From assembly GCF_021556435.1 (NCBI RefSeq), contig NZ_JAKGCU010000019.1, forward strand, positions 1-64,000: a stretch of DNA of 64,000 bases. The letters run 5' to 3'. The position numbers and the translations under genes are program-made. Shown here in pieces: positions 22,001 through 31,298 of this stretch. This DNA comes from Gordonia tangerina. GTDB taxonomy: Bacteria; Actinomycetota; Actinomycetes; Mycobacteriales; Mycobacteriaceae. Each line of letters starts with the position of its first letter. The first letter of the stretch is position 1. The notes under the pieces are model-generated. The model worked only from the letters and a program-made list of their open reading frames with translations. It was not told the origin of the DNA and did no database searches.

Positions 22001-22324
22001 GGCAACCAACACCGAACGCCAGAAGTCCTCACCATCGAGCAGCTTCACCAGGAAGAAGTACCCGCCTCCCGCCTGGACGCGTTCGCGCACCTGACCGAGC
22101 AGATGTGTCTTCCCGGCGCCTGCGGGACCCCGCACGGCGACACCGAGTGGGCTCGTCCCCTTGCTGCGCTGCGCGTCGACGAAGGCGCGCATGATGTCGT
22201 CGACGGTGGACTCGTGCAGGCCGGGGACATGCAAGGGAGCCTGGGCTCCCCAGACGTCGTCCGGGGTGGCGGCCCAGTCGAGACGTATCGATTCCAACGC
22301 CTGCCGGGTGCGTTCATCCATCAT
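19088..22324 (-). CDS. Double P-loop ATPase: N-terminal AAA domain fused to HerA/FtsK-like DUF87-type ATPase
   Basis: A 1078-aa protein with two ATPase modules. The N-terminal one has Walker A GPAGAGKTH (about 66-74) and Walker B VLAIDQID (about 239-246), like ORC/STAND-type AAA proteins. The C-terminal one has FAGSGSGKTVLIRR (about 696), LFVMDEAQNYAP (about 945) and a sensor-like stretch FATQAPKGLN, as in HerA-family DNA translocases. The two modules are joined by about 440 residues of unassigned sequence. The ATG at 22324 shares one base with the upstream gene's stop (TGATG) and has GAGGAG upstream. Translational coupling to the 223-aa protein suggests one complex. A DNA-translocating, defence or chromosome-maintenance role is plausible but not shown. 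Confidence 0.75.
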   Translation of the reverse strand: MMDERTRQALESIRLDWAATPDDVWGAQAPLHVPGLHESTVDDIMRAFVDAQRSKGTSPLGVAVRGPAGAGKTHLLGQVRERVQAGGGYFFLVKLLDGEDFWRSVLVAMLEDLSRPTPTHRSQLAQLLDRLGTATGVEPDDLAAVTGETSVTPDILDRYVTAVYTTHSRHRRRSQHILRALVLTEADDFATKDLGEAFLHLDVDDSEELAEWGIRNARLGYQEIVENISRIIAFDNATVLAIDQIDTLIEAAKSENRHDENSVEKVAHGLMSIRETMSRTAAVVSSITAAWEYLEANVMASAMDRFRQPPRLQRPPSADFGRALLAKRFAPCFAEADFIAPYPTWPVSDAALSASVDFTPRELMRTVDRHIGACLRADAFREMASLTTDTPVEPVPTDNERPELAQLDQRFAELLAAADPSLALTPESEDQTVPALLQAGFASWIEALGDTGDAFRQDPKPSPKAVLHGRITRILDPETDAEESWSFRAVSATHPRSVQARLANATTAAGLSLGSAARTLVILRRGPWPSGAKTAQIVTELHQRGGRVVAWTDDDITVLTALARIRSERSEFLSEWTARRNPAARVGFIAEILEPAARAVPPAATVDDLVRTDQPARHERPRGRSAVTPDRSGDRYAVSALSESATSVVLGAAARPPAPIISGDADAGTITMGAEVGSGRPVTIALEALRKHTAIFAGSGSGKTVLIRRIVEECALQGVSSIVLDVNNDLSRLGSAWPHDERTWADDAERDKAADYIAGTEVAVFTPGRSSGRPLSFRPLPDLSEVADDADEFEAAVEAATAGLIPRAMVGGKTAKATQSRAVLMDSLRYFGRRQSGGIVEFIDLLTDLPDDVSGLREARRYAAEMAENLKAARAYDPLFGGTGAPANPAVLLTPSPGYRARVSVINLSALASDDKRQNFVNELQMALFAWIKKHPAEGRPLGGLFVMDEAQNYAPADRGTACLQSTLALVSQARKYGLGLVFATQAPKGLNAKIPGNSATQFFGMLNAPVQIATAQEIARAKGSSIGDVGRLSTGVFYVAREGAGFTKVTTPLCLSHHPPSPPTEDEVVGIAQRSAS

Positions 22325-22995
22325 CACAGCTCCTCGATGGCAAAGAGATGACACTCCTGGGTGCCGACGACCACCGCGGCGTCGCGGTCGGCTCTACTGA
22401 GCAGTGCCCGGTCTTCTTGCGGAATCAGACTCACCCCCGGACTGCGCTGGAGGTTCACCAACGCGTCGTCGACGGTGTCGGCGGCCTCGTCGGACAGGGC
22501 AGTACGCAGCGCCGCCACCGCCACCCATGCGCCCGGACGTGGCGCGAGATCGTGGTAGGCCGATCGGATTCGGCTCTCGATGCCGATCGTCGCGGATCGG
22601 TCGGACCCGGATGGCTCGGTGTCGGGCTGTTCGGTGATGGGCTGTTCGGCCGGACGGAACACCTCGTGCAGCCGCAGATCTTCGGTATCGAGGTAGCGGC
22701 CGATGGCAGCCATCACCGCGTACAGGGCCCGGATCGGGGGTTGTGATCGGTGGGGCGGATCGGCTGCGAGTTCCCGGCTGCACCACGCCCATCCACGGTC
22801 GGTGAGCGCATGCACGTAGCTGTTGCGCGGTCCGCGGACCGACTCGATGAGGCCCAGGTCGTTGAGCGTCTCGCGGCTCCTGCGGGTGAGTTCTGGGGCC
22901 AGGCGGCGCAGCTCCGGGTTGGGTACTTCCCGTGCCTGGGACAACAAGACGAACAGCACCGCGCTCTGCGACGGTGTCAGCGAGGCGTGATCCAA
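22324..22995 (-). CDS. Uncharacterised protein with winged-helix-like N-terminus, partner of the double ATPase
   Basis: A 223-aa protein. Residues 1-75 look like a winged helix (TPSQSAVLFVLLSQAREVPN, then LTRRSRETLNDLGLIESVRG and a YVHALTDRGWAW wing). The rest is a mixed helical region with no family I recognise. The start is TTG at 22995, supported by GAGGAG about nine bases upstream; no better in-frame ATG is seen. It is directly coupled to the ATPase gene. It may recruit the ATPase to DNA or a partner protein, which is inference from the operon. Confidence 0.6.
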   Translation of the reverse strand: MDHASLTPSQSAVLFVLLSQAREVPNPELRRLAPELTRRSRETLNDLGLIESVRGPRNSYVHALTDRGWAWCSRELAADPPHRSQPPIRALYAVMAAIGRYLDTEDLRLHEVFRPAEQPITEQPDTEPSGSDRSATIGIESRIRSAYHDLAPRPGAWVAVAALRTALSDEAADTVDDALVNLQRSPGVSLIPQEDRALLSRADRDAAVVVGTQECHLFAIEEL

Positions 22996-23286
22996 CGTCA
23001 GTGACTCCTCGTCGGTCGCGAAGCCAGATGGTCTGCCGACACGGCGTCACTGATCTGCGCGGCACGGCGCGGTGGTGTACGCGCGCGTCGAGCGCGGCTC
23101 GGGTCGACGGACATCGCCGCGGGTAGGCCATCGATCATCGGCGGACGATCTCGGCGGTGATCGCGGGAAGTGGCCGATGGCGGGAAGCGACAGTCATCGA
23201 GAGAAATATATCGGTCGGCGCCACCGTGGGCTCGGCGATGTCCCGCCGTCGTCGGCCGGCGCCGCGATTTCGGGTGTCGCGACGCG
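22996..23286. other. Intergenic region between narK end and the ATPase cassette
   Basis: No convincing gene. On the minus strand an AT-rich TATATT (about 23205-23210) in otherwise GC-rich DNA is a candidate -10 box for the winged-helix/ATPase pair. No matching -35 box is clear. No obvious terminator hairpin follows narK. Confidence 0.4.
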
Positions 23287-24507
23287 CTATGTCGCGTGCT
23301 CGCGGACCGGCCCCCGTTTGATTCCCAACAGCGTGAACACCGCGGCGCCGGTCGCGAAGACCACGAGCAATGCGAGGCCGACCGTGTAGCTGTGCTCCTC
23401 GGCGTTGTAGGTCGCGCCCATCACCATCGGCGGGAAGAAGCCGCCCAGGCCGCCCGCGGCGCCGACGATGCCGGTGACAGATCCCACTCGTTCGGTCGGG
23501 GCGGATTGCGCGACCCAGGTGAACACCGATCCCGACCCGAGTCCCATGCAGACCGCCATCAGCACGAAGTCGAGGCCCGCCAGGAACTCCAGCGGAGGCT
23601 CGGTGATCATCCAGATCGCCAGCACCGCAGCACCGGCGCAGGAGATGAAGGTGATCAGCTTGGGTCCGAACCGGTCGGACAGTACGCCTCCGATGGGTCG
23701 TGCGATGACAGCTGCGACCGCGAATCCCGCGGTGCGGGTGCCGGCCGCCTGCAGGTCGAAGTCGTAGATGTCCTTGAGATAGGTGGGCAGATAGGTGGAG
23801 AAGGCGACGAAACCACCGAAGGTCGCTGCGTAAAGGAATGACATCTGCCAGGTGATGGGGAGTTTCGCAGCGGCGATGAGTTTCGGTGTCACGGCCGCGC
23901 GATTGGGCTGCCAGGCGGGCGAATCGTGCATGAACATCCACACGATCACCGCCACCACGACCAGTCCCGCCGCGACGATCACGTGGGTGGTGACGTAGCC
24001 GAACCAACTGACGAAGCGCGGCGTGAAGAACGCCGACAACGCGGTCCCGCCCATACCGGCGCCGAAGATACCGGTGGCGAAACCGCGCTTGGACGGTTGA
24101 TACCAGGCGTTCACGAACGGGATGCCGACCGCGAACGTGGTGCCGGAGATACCGAGGAAGAAGCCGACGACGAGCATCATCGGATAGGACCCGACCTCGC
24201 CGGCGACTGCGACCAACACCACGAAGGGTGCGGTCGCGATCAGCAGAACGGGGAACATCAACCGGCCGCCGTATCGGTCGGTGAGTGCGCCGGTGAGGAT
24301 GCGCCCCACCGAACCGACGATGATCGGGATCGCGACCAACACCGACTTCTGGGTCGACGACAGGTGCAGGACCTCGGCATAGCGCACACCGAGCGGAGCG
24401 ATGAGATTCCATGCCCAGAAGCTGATGCAGAAGGCAAGCGTCGCGAGGGCGAGGTTGAGGGTCTGACCCGACCGGAGATCTGCCGGGGTCGACGTGGCGG
24501 TGGTCAT
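23287..24507 (-). CDS. narK: Nitrate/nitrite transporter, MFS family (NarK-type)
   Basis: A 406-aa major facilitator protein with about 12 hydrophobic segments. NarK-family features include an early ISFWAWNLIAPLG segment, GRILTGALTDRYGGR, and the glycine-rich nitrate signatures GISGTTFAVGIPFVNAWY and GIVGAAGGLGGFFPP. It imports nitrate and/or exports nitrite across the inner membrane. The ATG at 24507 overlaps the narI stop (ATGA), so it is last in narGHJIK. The ORF extends further upstream, but that part only overlaps narI out of frame. Confidence 0.93.
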   Translation of the reverse strand: MTTATSTPADLRSGQTLNLALATLAFCISFWAWNLIAPLGVRYAEVLHLSSTQKSVLVAIPIIVGSVGRILTGALTDRYGGRLMFPVLLIATAPFVVLVAVAGEVGSYPMMLVVGFFLGISGTTFAVGIPFVNAWYQPSKRGFATGIFGAGMGGTALSAFFTPRFVSWFGYVTTHVIVAAGLVVVAVIVWMFMHDSPAWQPNRAAVTPKLIAAAKLPITWQMSFLYAATFGGFVAFSTYLPTYLKDIYDFDLQAAGTRTAGFAVAAVIARPIGGVLSDRFGPKLITFISCAGAAVLAIWMITEPPLEFLAGLDFVLMAVCMGLGSGSVFTWVAQSAPTERVGSVTGIVGAAGGLGGFFPPMVMGATYNAEEHSYTVGLALLVVFATGAAVFTLLGIKRGPVREHAT

Positions 24508-25250
24508 CGCTGGCGATCCTTTGTTCCGACGGGCGCCCAACCGGGCCGGTACGAGCGACTGCCGGGCGACTGCGCGACATCCCGGCTGCGGTAGACGATG
24601 TAGGGTCGGAACAGATAGTGCACCGGCGCGGTGAAGGCGTGGACGAGCCGGGTGAAAGGCACCATCGCGAACACCAACATCCCGACGAGCACGTGGATGT
24701 GGAAGCGCAGCGGTGCGGCGGCCATCGCATCCACATCGGGTTGCAGCACAAAGATCGACCGGAACCACGGCGACACGGTCTCGCGATAATTGACGCCCTC
24801 GGCGTCGGGCAGAGTGCCGATGAGGGTGATGTAGACGCCCAGAACCAGTGCGCCCGTGAGGACCACGTACATCAACTTGTCATTGGCCGTGGTGGCCATG
24901 AAGACCGGCCCGGTACGCCGTCGGCGGTAGATCAGAATCGCGATTCCACCCAAGGTCGCGACCCCCGCGATCAGGCCGAAGCCGGCGGCGACGACGTGAT
25001 AGAGGTGCTCGGAGACCCCGATCGCCTCCGTCCACGACTCGGGGATTACCAAACCCATCGCGTGGCCGATGATCACCACGAGAATGCCGAAGTGGAACAG
25101 CGGTGACCCGATCCGGAGCAGCCGGGACTCGTAGAGCTCGGAGGATCGGGTGGTCCAGCCGAACTTGTCGTAGCGGTACCGCCAAATGGTGCCGCCGATC
25201 AGCAGCAGCAGCGTCACGTACGGTAGGACTCCCCAGAGCGCCACGTTCAT
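24504..25250 (-). CDS. narI: Respiratory nitrate reductase gamma subunit (cytochrome b)
   Basis: Membrane di-haem cytochrome b of 248 aa that passes electrons from quinol to NarH. It has about five membrane segments, with histidines well placed for haem ligation (PLFHFGILVVIIGH, HLYHVV, LRFHIHVLVGML and FTRLVHAF). The ATG at 25250 overlaps the narJ stop (ATGA). The C-terminal tail (VYRSRDVAQSPG ...) is cytoplasmic and typical for the family. Confidence 0.94.
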   Translation of the reverse strand: MNVALWGVLPYVTLLLLIGGTIWRYRYDKFGWTTRSSELYESRLLRIGSPLFHFGILVVIIGHAMGLVIPESWTEAIGVSEHLYHVVAAGFGLIAGVATLGGIAILIYRRRRTGPVFMATTANDKLMYVVLTGALVLGVYITLIGTLPDAEGVNYRETVSPWFRSIFVLQPDVDAMAAAPLRFHIHVLVGMLVFAMVPFTRLVHAFTAPVHYLFRPYIVYRSRDVAQSPGSRSYRPGWAPVGTKDRQR

Positions 25251-25933
25251 TGGTTCGCCTGTGATCTCGACATCGGTTGGGTGCCGACGGCCGTTGGGGT
25301 GAGCGGTAGCAGACGTGGATCGAACGGGGCCAACCCCACCGTTTCGACGGGTGCGGACGCATCTCGCATCGCCATCACCGCGTCGCGTTCGGTTGGCGAG
25401 ACGCCCGGCAGGGTTGCGCACACGGCGCCGATGACGTCGGCATAGGGAGTCTGCCGCTCTTCCAGTGCCAGACGCAGCAACTCAAGGGCCCGGCGATGCT
25501 CGACGAGGAGTTGGGTGCCGGCATACCGATCGCGGGCGGTGAACTCCAGCACGATGGGCAGATGATCGGGCAATTCTCCGCGCAGGTCGACCAACAAGCC
25601 GCTGTCGCGGTAGCGCTGTTTGAATTCGCTGAGCACCGAGCCGCGCCGGCGGGTGTCCCCGGCAGACCAGTACGACAGGTAGAGGGTGTGTCGACGAGAG
25701 AGGTCGAAGATCTCGATGTAGTGCTGCCGCAGCGTCATTGGATCGGTGTCGCGAAGGTGGGTGACGAACGAGCGAAGCGGGGCGACTGACTGGTCGGTGG
25801 CGGGTTGTTCGGCGAGTGCGGCGTCGAGAAGTGGGACCAGCGCCAGCGTGTCGTCATCGGGATAGCTCAGGCACACCGAGGCCGCCTGGGCGATGACGGC
25901 GGGGTCGGCGGTCCGCGACCGGCGCCACCTCAT
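25247..25933 (-). CDS. narJ: Nitrate reductase molybdenum cofactor assembly chaperone
   Basis: A 228-aa NarJ/TorD-family chaperone. It binds apo-NarG and helps cofactor insertion before membrane docking; it is not part of the final enzyme. Typical blocks are ASVCLSYPDD, LRQHYIEIFDLSRRHTLYLSYW and GELPDHLPIVLEF. It overlaps narH (4 bases) at its start and narI at its end, so the operon is tightly coupled. Confidence 0.93.
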   Translation of the reverse strand: MRWRRSRTADPAVIAQAASVCLSYPDDDTLALVPLLDAALAEQPATDQSVAPLRSFVTHLRDTDPMTLRQHYIEIFDLSRRHTLYLSYWSAGDTRRRGSVLSEFKQRYRDSGLLVDLRGELPDHLPIVLEFTARDRYAGTQLLVEHRRALELLRLALEERQTPYADVIGAVCATLPGVSPTERDAVMAMRDASAPVETVGLAPFDPRLLPLTPTAVGTQPMSRSQANQ

Positions 25934-27594
25934 GTGCGTTCCGATCGTCGCGGGAACAGGCCGTCGGGGGCTCCGTTGCCGTCCCAGTTGAGCAGGTTGG
26001 TGCGGCCGGCCAACGAGTCGGAGCCCGCAGCGGTGTCGGTGGTCTGACGTTGCCGCAGGGCATGGAACGTCTCCACCGACACCGGTGCCGGGCGCCCGCT
26101 GGCCTCCCCGAACGCCGACGAGTCGAACATGCCGGGCCCGTCGTCGTAGTCGAGGGAGCAGCCCATCTCTTCGAGGTCGTGCGCCTGTTCGAGGTGCGCG
26201 GTCGGGATGACGTAGCGTTCGTCGTATTTGGCGATCGCCATCAGCCGGTACATGCGGTACATCTCTTCTTCGGTCATGCCGACTGCGGCCGGAATCGACG
26301 CGTCGAGCTCGCGGCCCAGCGTCACATTACGCATGTACGCCCGCATCGCAGCCAGGCGGCGCAGCACGTTCTCGATCACCGAACTGTCGCCGGCGGTGAA
26401 CAATTCGGCGAGATAGTCCACCGGGATGCGCAAGGCGTCGATGGCCCCGAACAGGTTGCGGTGACTCTCGCCGTCGTGGCCCTGATCGGTGAGCAGATCG
26501 ACGATCGGCGACAGCGGCGGAACGTACCAGACCATCGGCATGGTGCGGTATTCCGGATGTAGGGGCAATGCGACGCGGTACTTCTTGGCCAGTGCGTACA
26601 CCGGTGACCGACGGGCGGCGTCGAGCCAGTCGTCCGGGATGCCCTGTACACGTGCTGCTGTGATGACCTCGGGATCTTCCGGGTCGAGCAAGAGGTCCAG
26701 CTGGGCCTGGTAAAGGTCCTGTTCGTCGGAGGTCGATGCCGCGTCGGTGACGGCGTCAGCGTCGTAGAGAAACAGGCCCAGGTAACGCAACCGCCCGACG
26801 CACGTCTCTGAGCACACGGTGGGTAGCCCCACCTCGACCCGCGGATAGCAGAAGGTGCACTTCTCGGCCTTGCCGGACTTGTGGTTGAAATAGATCTTCT
26901 TGTAGGGGCAACCAGTGATGCACTGTCGCCAGCCGCGGCATCGGTCCTGGTCGACGAGAACGATGCCATCCTCGGACCGTTTGTAGATCGCGCCCGACGG
27001 ACACGACGCCATACACGACGGGTTGAGGCAGTGCTCGCAGATCCGCGGCAGGTAGAACATGAAGGTCTGTTCGAAGCTCAACTTGATCGCGTCTTCGGAT
27101 TCGCGGCGCAGCTTGGCCACGATCGGGTCGAGTCGACCCATTTCCGGTGCGCCACCGAGGTTGTCGTCCCAATTGGCCGACCACGTCACCTTGGTGTCCT
27201 CGCCGGTGATCAGCGACTTCGGGCGCGCGACCGGGAAATCGTCGCCGAGCGGGGCGTCGACGAGGGTCTGATAGTCGTAGGTCCACGGCTCGTAATAGTC
27301 GTCCAGGGTGGGCTGCACCGGGCTGGCGAACAGCGTGAGGAGCTTCTGCAACCTTCCACCCGTGCGGAGCCGCAGGCGGCCCCGCTTGTTCAGCTTCCAT
27401 CCGCCGCGCCACTGGTCCTGGTCCTCGTAGCGCCGCGGATAACCCTGTCCCGGCCGGGTTTCGACGTTGTTGAACCAGACGTACTCGGTGCCGGCCCGGT
27501 TGGTCCAGGCCTGCTTACACGTGACCGAGCAGGTATGGCAGCCAATGCATTTGTCCAGGTTCATCACCATGCCCATCTGGGCCATCACGCGCAT
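25930..27594 (-). CDS. narH: Respiratory nitrate reductase beta subunit (iron-sulphur)
   Basis: A 554-aa electron-transfer subunit. Four cysteine clusters are visible: DKCIGCHTCSVTCKQ, CEHCLNPSCMASCP, CRGWRQCITGCP (tryptophan replaces a cysteine, as in the NarH 3Fe-4S site) and KCTFC with CSETCVGR. The ATG at 27594 shares a base with the narG stop and follows ggaggtga, a strong ribosome site. The open frame continues upstream, but only antisense to or out of frame with narG. The C-terminus (after about 500) is variable. Confidence 0.95.
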   Translation of the reverse strand: MRVMAQMGMVMNLDKCIGCHTCSVTCKQAWTNRAGTEYVWFNNVETRPGQGYPRRYEDQDQWRGGWKLNKRGRLRLRTGGRLQKLLTLFASPVQPTLDDYYEPWTYDYQTLVDAPLGDDFPVARPKSLITGEDTKVTWSANWDDNLGGAPEMGRLDPIVAKLRRESEDAIKLSFEQTFMFYLPRICEHCLNPSCMASCPSGAIYKRSEDGIVLVDQDRCRGWRQCITGCPYKKIYFNHKSGKAEKCTFCYPRVEVGLPTVCSETCVGRLRYLGLFLYDADAVTDAASTSDEQDLYQAQLDLLLDPEDPEVITAARVQGIPDDWLDAARRSPVYALAKKYRVALPLHPEYRTMPMVWYVPPLSPIVDLLTDQGHDGESHRNLFGAIDALRIPVDYLAELFTAGDSSVIENVLRRLAAMRAYMRNVTLGRELDASIPAAVGMTEEEMYRMYRLMAIAKYDERYVIPTAHLEQAHDLEEMGCSLDYDDGPGMFDSSAFGEASGRPAPVSVETFHALRQRQTTDTAAGSDSLAGRTNLLNWDGNGAPDGLFPRRSERT

Positions 27595-30500
27595 CAGTAC
27601 GTCACCTCCTGGTTGCGTTTGCGGATCGTGGCGACCATGTCGCGCTGATTGCCGGTGGGGCCGAGATAGTTGAAGGCATACGACAACTGCGCGTAGCCGC
27701 CGATCAGGTGGGACGGCTTCACCAGCAGGCGGGTGGTCGAATTGTGAATGCCGCCGCGGCGGCCGGTGGCCTCCGACTTCGGGACGTCGATGGTGCGTTC
27801 CTGGGCGTGGTGGACATAGCAGACACCTGCAGGCATGCGGTGGCTGACAATGGCCCGGCAGACCACCACGCCGTTGGCGTTGACGCATTCGATCCAGTCG
27901 TTGTCGCAGACGTCGATGGCTGCGGCGTCCTGCGGGCTGAGCCATGCGGTCGGTCCGCCGCGGGACAGCGACAGCATGAACAGGTTGTCCTGGTACTCGG
28001 AGTGGATGGACCACTTGGAATGTGGCGTGAGGTAGCGCACCGTGATCTGCCGGCCGCCATCGGGACCCAGCTTGGGTTCGCCGAACAGCAGGTGCATGTC
28101 CAGCGGTGGGCGGTAGATGGGCAGCGACTCGCCGATGTCGATCATCCAGTCGTGATCGAGGTAGAAGTGCATGCGCCCGGTGAGGGTGTGGAACGGTTTG
28201 AGCCGTTCGATGTTCACGGTGAACGGGGCATAGCGTCGGCCACCGGTCTCCGATCCGGACCATTCCGGCGAGGTGATCACCGGCACCGGCGCCTGCTGGG
28301 TGTCGGCGAACCGGATTCGCTTCTCCTCGGACCCGCGTGCAAGATCGTCGAGTGGCATCCCGACGCGCTGTTGGAGCTTGCCAAAGCCGTTGACGGCCAG
28401 TTCGCCGTTGGTGGTGCCCGACAGGGTGAGGATGGCCTCGGCGAGTTTGGCGTCGGTGTCGATCGCGGGTCGGGAGTCGCCGGCACCGCCGAGCATGACC
28501 CCGTTGGCCTCGGCCAGTCTGGCGGTCTGTGCGGCGAGGTCGTAGGTGATGTTCTTGACCGTGAAGCCCGTCGAGTCGGCCAGGGGCCCGATGGTGGCCA
28601 ACTTGTCGGCGATGGCGGTGTAGTCGCGTTCGACCACGCTGAAAACCGGCGTGTTGTGCCCCGGTTGGGCAGGCGCATCACTGCGCACCCAATCCCGAAC
28701 CCGGCCATGGGGTTGCGCCGTCTCGCCGGGTGTGTCGTGTTGCAACGGCACGCTCACCAGGTCGCTGCGCACGCCGAGGTGTATGCGAGCGAGGTCGGAA
28801 AGTTTTCGCGCGAGCAGATGGAACATCTCGAAGTCGGTCTTGGCCTCCCACGGCGGATCGATCGCCGGGGTGAAAGCGTGCACGAACGGATGCATATCCG
28901 TCGAGGACAGATCGTGTTTCTCGTACCACGTCGCGGCCGGGAACACCACGTCGGAGAGCAACGTCGTCGACGTCATCCGGAAATCCGCTGAGACCAACAG
29001 GTCGAGCTTGCCCTCGGGTGCGTCGTCGTGCCAGGCGACGTCGCGCGGTCGTGGGGTGTTGGGGTTCTCGGTACCCAGGACGTTGTGGTGTGTGCCCAGC
29101 AGGTGACGCAGGAAGTACTCGTTGCCCTTCGCCGATGATCCCATCAGATTCGAGCGCCACAGAACCAATGTGCGGGGCCAGTTCTCGGGGGCGTCCACAT
29201 CGGCGATCGACGGTGTGAGAGCGCCCGACGTCAGCTCTTGGGTGACGTAGCTGCCCACGTCGTCGGCGTCGCCCGCCGCGACGGCTGCGTCGGCGGCCTC
29301 GGCCACCTCGAGCGGGTTGGCCGAGAACTGCGGGTAGAACGGCATCCAGCCCAGGCGTGCGGACTGGGCGATCGCATCGGCGGTGTGTTGGTCGCCAAGA
29401 ACCCCACGTGCCAGGGGAGAGGCCAGCGAAGCGGTGGAGTAGCCGTCGTTGCGCCATTGGTCGGTATGCATGTACCAGAACGAGGTTCCGGTCATGGTGC
29501 GTGGTGGTCGGGTCCAGTCCAGCGCGTTCGCCAGCGAGATCCACCCGGTGATCGGTCGGCACTTCTCCTGACCCACGTAGTGGGCCCAGCCGCCGCCGTT
29601 GCGGCCCATACACCCAGTGAGGATCAGCAACGACAGGATCGCCCGGTAGGTGGCGTCGCCGTGAAACCACTGGCAGATCCCGGCACCCATGATGATCATC
29701 GACCGACCGTCGGATTCGTCGGCGTTGGTGGCGAATTCGCGGGCGATCCGGATCGCCGACTCGGCCGGCACACTGGTGATCTCGGCCTGCCAGGCCGGGG
29801 TGTAGGGGATGGTGGTGTCGTCGTAACCGCTCGGCCAGTCGCCGGGCAGCCCGTCACGGGCAACGCCGTACTGGGCCAACATCAGGTCGAACACGGTGGT
29901 GACCAGGTGCCCACCGACACGGCGGGTGGGCACGCCGCGACGTAGCACCGTCCCGCTGCCGTCGGGCGAGTCGAACGCCGGGAAGCCCACCATCACGGGT
30001 TCGGCGGATGCGCCGTGCAGACTCAATGCGGGGCGGACACCGCCGAGATCGAGGTTCCAGTTGCCCATGCCGGAATCGGCGTAGCGAAAACCCATGGAAC
30101 CGTTGGGGACCACGGGTTGCCCGGTGTTCTCGTCCAACAGTACGGTCTTCCACACGTCTTCGTCGGGAGACGCGGCGAGGTCGAGTTCGTCGGCGGTGAC
30201 GAACTTTCCGGGCACATACGATCCGTCGTCGTGCTCGTCGAGGTGGATCAGGAACGGCAGGTCGGTGTAGGTGCGTACGTAATCATCGAAAAACGGTGTG
30301 CGGCGCCGTACGAAATACTCGGTCAGAATTACATGTCCCATTGCCATCGCCAGCGCCGCGTCCGTGCCGGCCTGCGCGGGCAGCCATTCGTCGGCGAACT
30401 TCGTGTTGTCGGCGTAATCGGGACTCACGGTGACGACCTTGGTGCCGCGGTAGCGGACCTCGGCCATCCAATGGGCGTCCGGGGTGCGGGTGACGGGGAC

Positions 30501-31298
30501 GTTGGAACCCCACATCAGCAGGTAGGTCGCATCCCACCAGTCGCCCGATTCGGGAACGTCGGTCTGGTCGCCGAACACCTGTGGGCTGGCGACCGGCAGA
30601 TCGGCATACCAATCGTAGAACGACGTCATCACGCCGCCGATCAACTGGATGAACCGGGTTCCGACGCAGTGCGACACCATCGACATCGCTGGAATGGGGG
30701 AGAAGCCGGTACACCGGTCTGGTCCATGGGTCTTGATGGTGTGGACGTGGGCGGCGGCCGCGATCTCGATCGCCTCGTCCCACGAGACCCGGATTAGTCC
30801 ACCCTTGCCGCGAGCGCGTTGATAGGAGCGGCGGCGCAACGGATCGTCGACGACATCGGCCCAGGCGAGTACCGGATCACCCAGGCGTGCCTTGGCTTCC
30901 CGGAACATCTCCACGAGAACTCCGCGGGCATAAGGGTAGCGGACGCGGGTGGGTGAGTAGGTGTACCAGGAGAAAGCCGCCCCTCGCGGGCATCCGCGGG
31001 GTTCGTACTCGGGACGGTCGGGACCTACGGACGGGTAGTCGGTTTCCTGGGTTTCCCAGGTGATGATGCCGTCTTTGACGTAGACCTTCCACGAACACGA
31101 TCCGGTGCAATTGACCCCGTGGGTGGAACGCACCACCTTGTCGTGGCTCCAGCGGTCGCGGTAGAACACGTCACCGTCGCGACCGCCGCGACGGAACACC
31201 GCGCGACCGTCGTCAGACTCGTCCCACCGGGTGAAGAATCTGCCGATGTCCAGCAGAGCCTTCGCCGCTTCACCGTCAACCCCCGCTGACCGGCCCAT
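27594..31298 (-). CDS. narG: Respiratory nitrate reductase alpha subunit (molybdenum)
   Basis: Catalytic subunit of 1234 aa with Mo-bis-MGD, facing the cytoplasm. The N-terminal FS0 site has HGVNCTGSCSW (about residue 60) followed by RGCPRGAAFSWY. The Mo region includes SFYDWYADLPVASP and LLMWGSNVPVTRTPDAHW. The C-terminal dinucleotide-binding region is complete (VRYLTPHSKWSIHSEYQD). There is no Tat signal, as expected. It heads narGHJIK. The ATG at 31298 has only a weak ribosome site, so the exact start is uncertain. Confidence 0.96.
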   Translation of the reverse strand: MGRSAGVDGEAAKALLDIGRFFTRWDESDDGRAVFRRGGRDGDVFYRDRWSHDKVVRSTHGVNCTGSCSWKVYVKDGIITWETQETDYPSVGPDRPEYEPRGCPRGAAFSWYTYSPTRVRYPYARGVLVEMFREAKARLGDPVLAWADVVDDPLRRRSYQRARGKGGLIRVSWDEAIEIAAAAHVHTIKTHGPDRCTGFSPIPAMSMVSHCVGTRFIQLIGGVMTSFYDWYADLPVASPQVFGDQTDVPESGDWWDATYLLMWGSNVPVTRTPDAHWMAEVRYRGTKVVTVSPDYADNTKFADEWLPAQAGTDAALAMAMGHVILTEYFVRRRTPFFDDYVRTYTDLPFLIHLDEHDDGSYVPGKFVTADELDLAASPDEDVWKTVLLDENTGQPVVPNGSMGFRYADSGMGNWNLDLGGVRPALSLHGASAEPVMVGFPAFDSPDGSGTVLRRGVPTRRVGGHLVTTVFDLMLAQYGVARDGLPGDWPSGYDDTTIPYTPAWQAEITSVPAESAIRIAREFATNADESDGRSMIIMGAGICQWFHGDATYRAILSLLILTGCMGRNGGGWAHYVGQEKCRPITGWISLANALDWTRPPRTMTGTSFWYMHTDQWRNDGYSTASLASPLARGVLGDQHTADAIAQSARLGWMPFYPQFSANPLEVAEAADAAVAAGDADDVGSYVTQELTSGALTPSIADVDAPENWPRTLVLWRSNLMGSSAKGNEYFLRHLLGTHHNVLGTENPNTPRPRDVAWHDDAPEGKLDLLVSADFRMTSTTLLSDVVFPAATWYEKHDLSSTDMHPFVHAFTPAIDPPWEAKTDFEMFHLLARKLSDLARIHLGVRSDLVSVPLQHDTPGETAQPHGRVRDWVRSDAPAQPGHNTPVFSVVERDYTAIADKLATIGPLADSTGFTVKNITYDLAAQTARLAEANGVMLGGAGDSRPAIDTDAKLAEAILTLSGTTNGELAVNGFGKLQQRVGMPLDDLARGSEEKRIRFADTQQAPVPVITSPEWSGSETGGRRYAPFTVNIERLKPFHTLTGRMHFYLDHDWMIDIGESLPIYRPPLDMHLLFGEPKLGPDGGRQITVRYLTPHSKWSIHSEYQDNLFMLSLSRGGPTAWLSPQDAAAIDVCDNDWIECVNANGVVVCRAIVSHRMPAGVCYVHHAQERTIDVPKSEATGRRGGIHNSTTRLLVKPSHLIGGYAQLSYAFNYLGPTGNQRDMVATIRKRNQEVTY

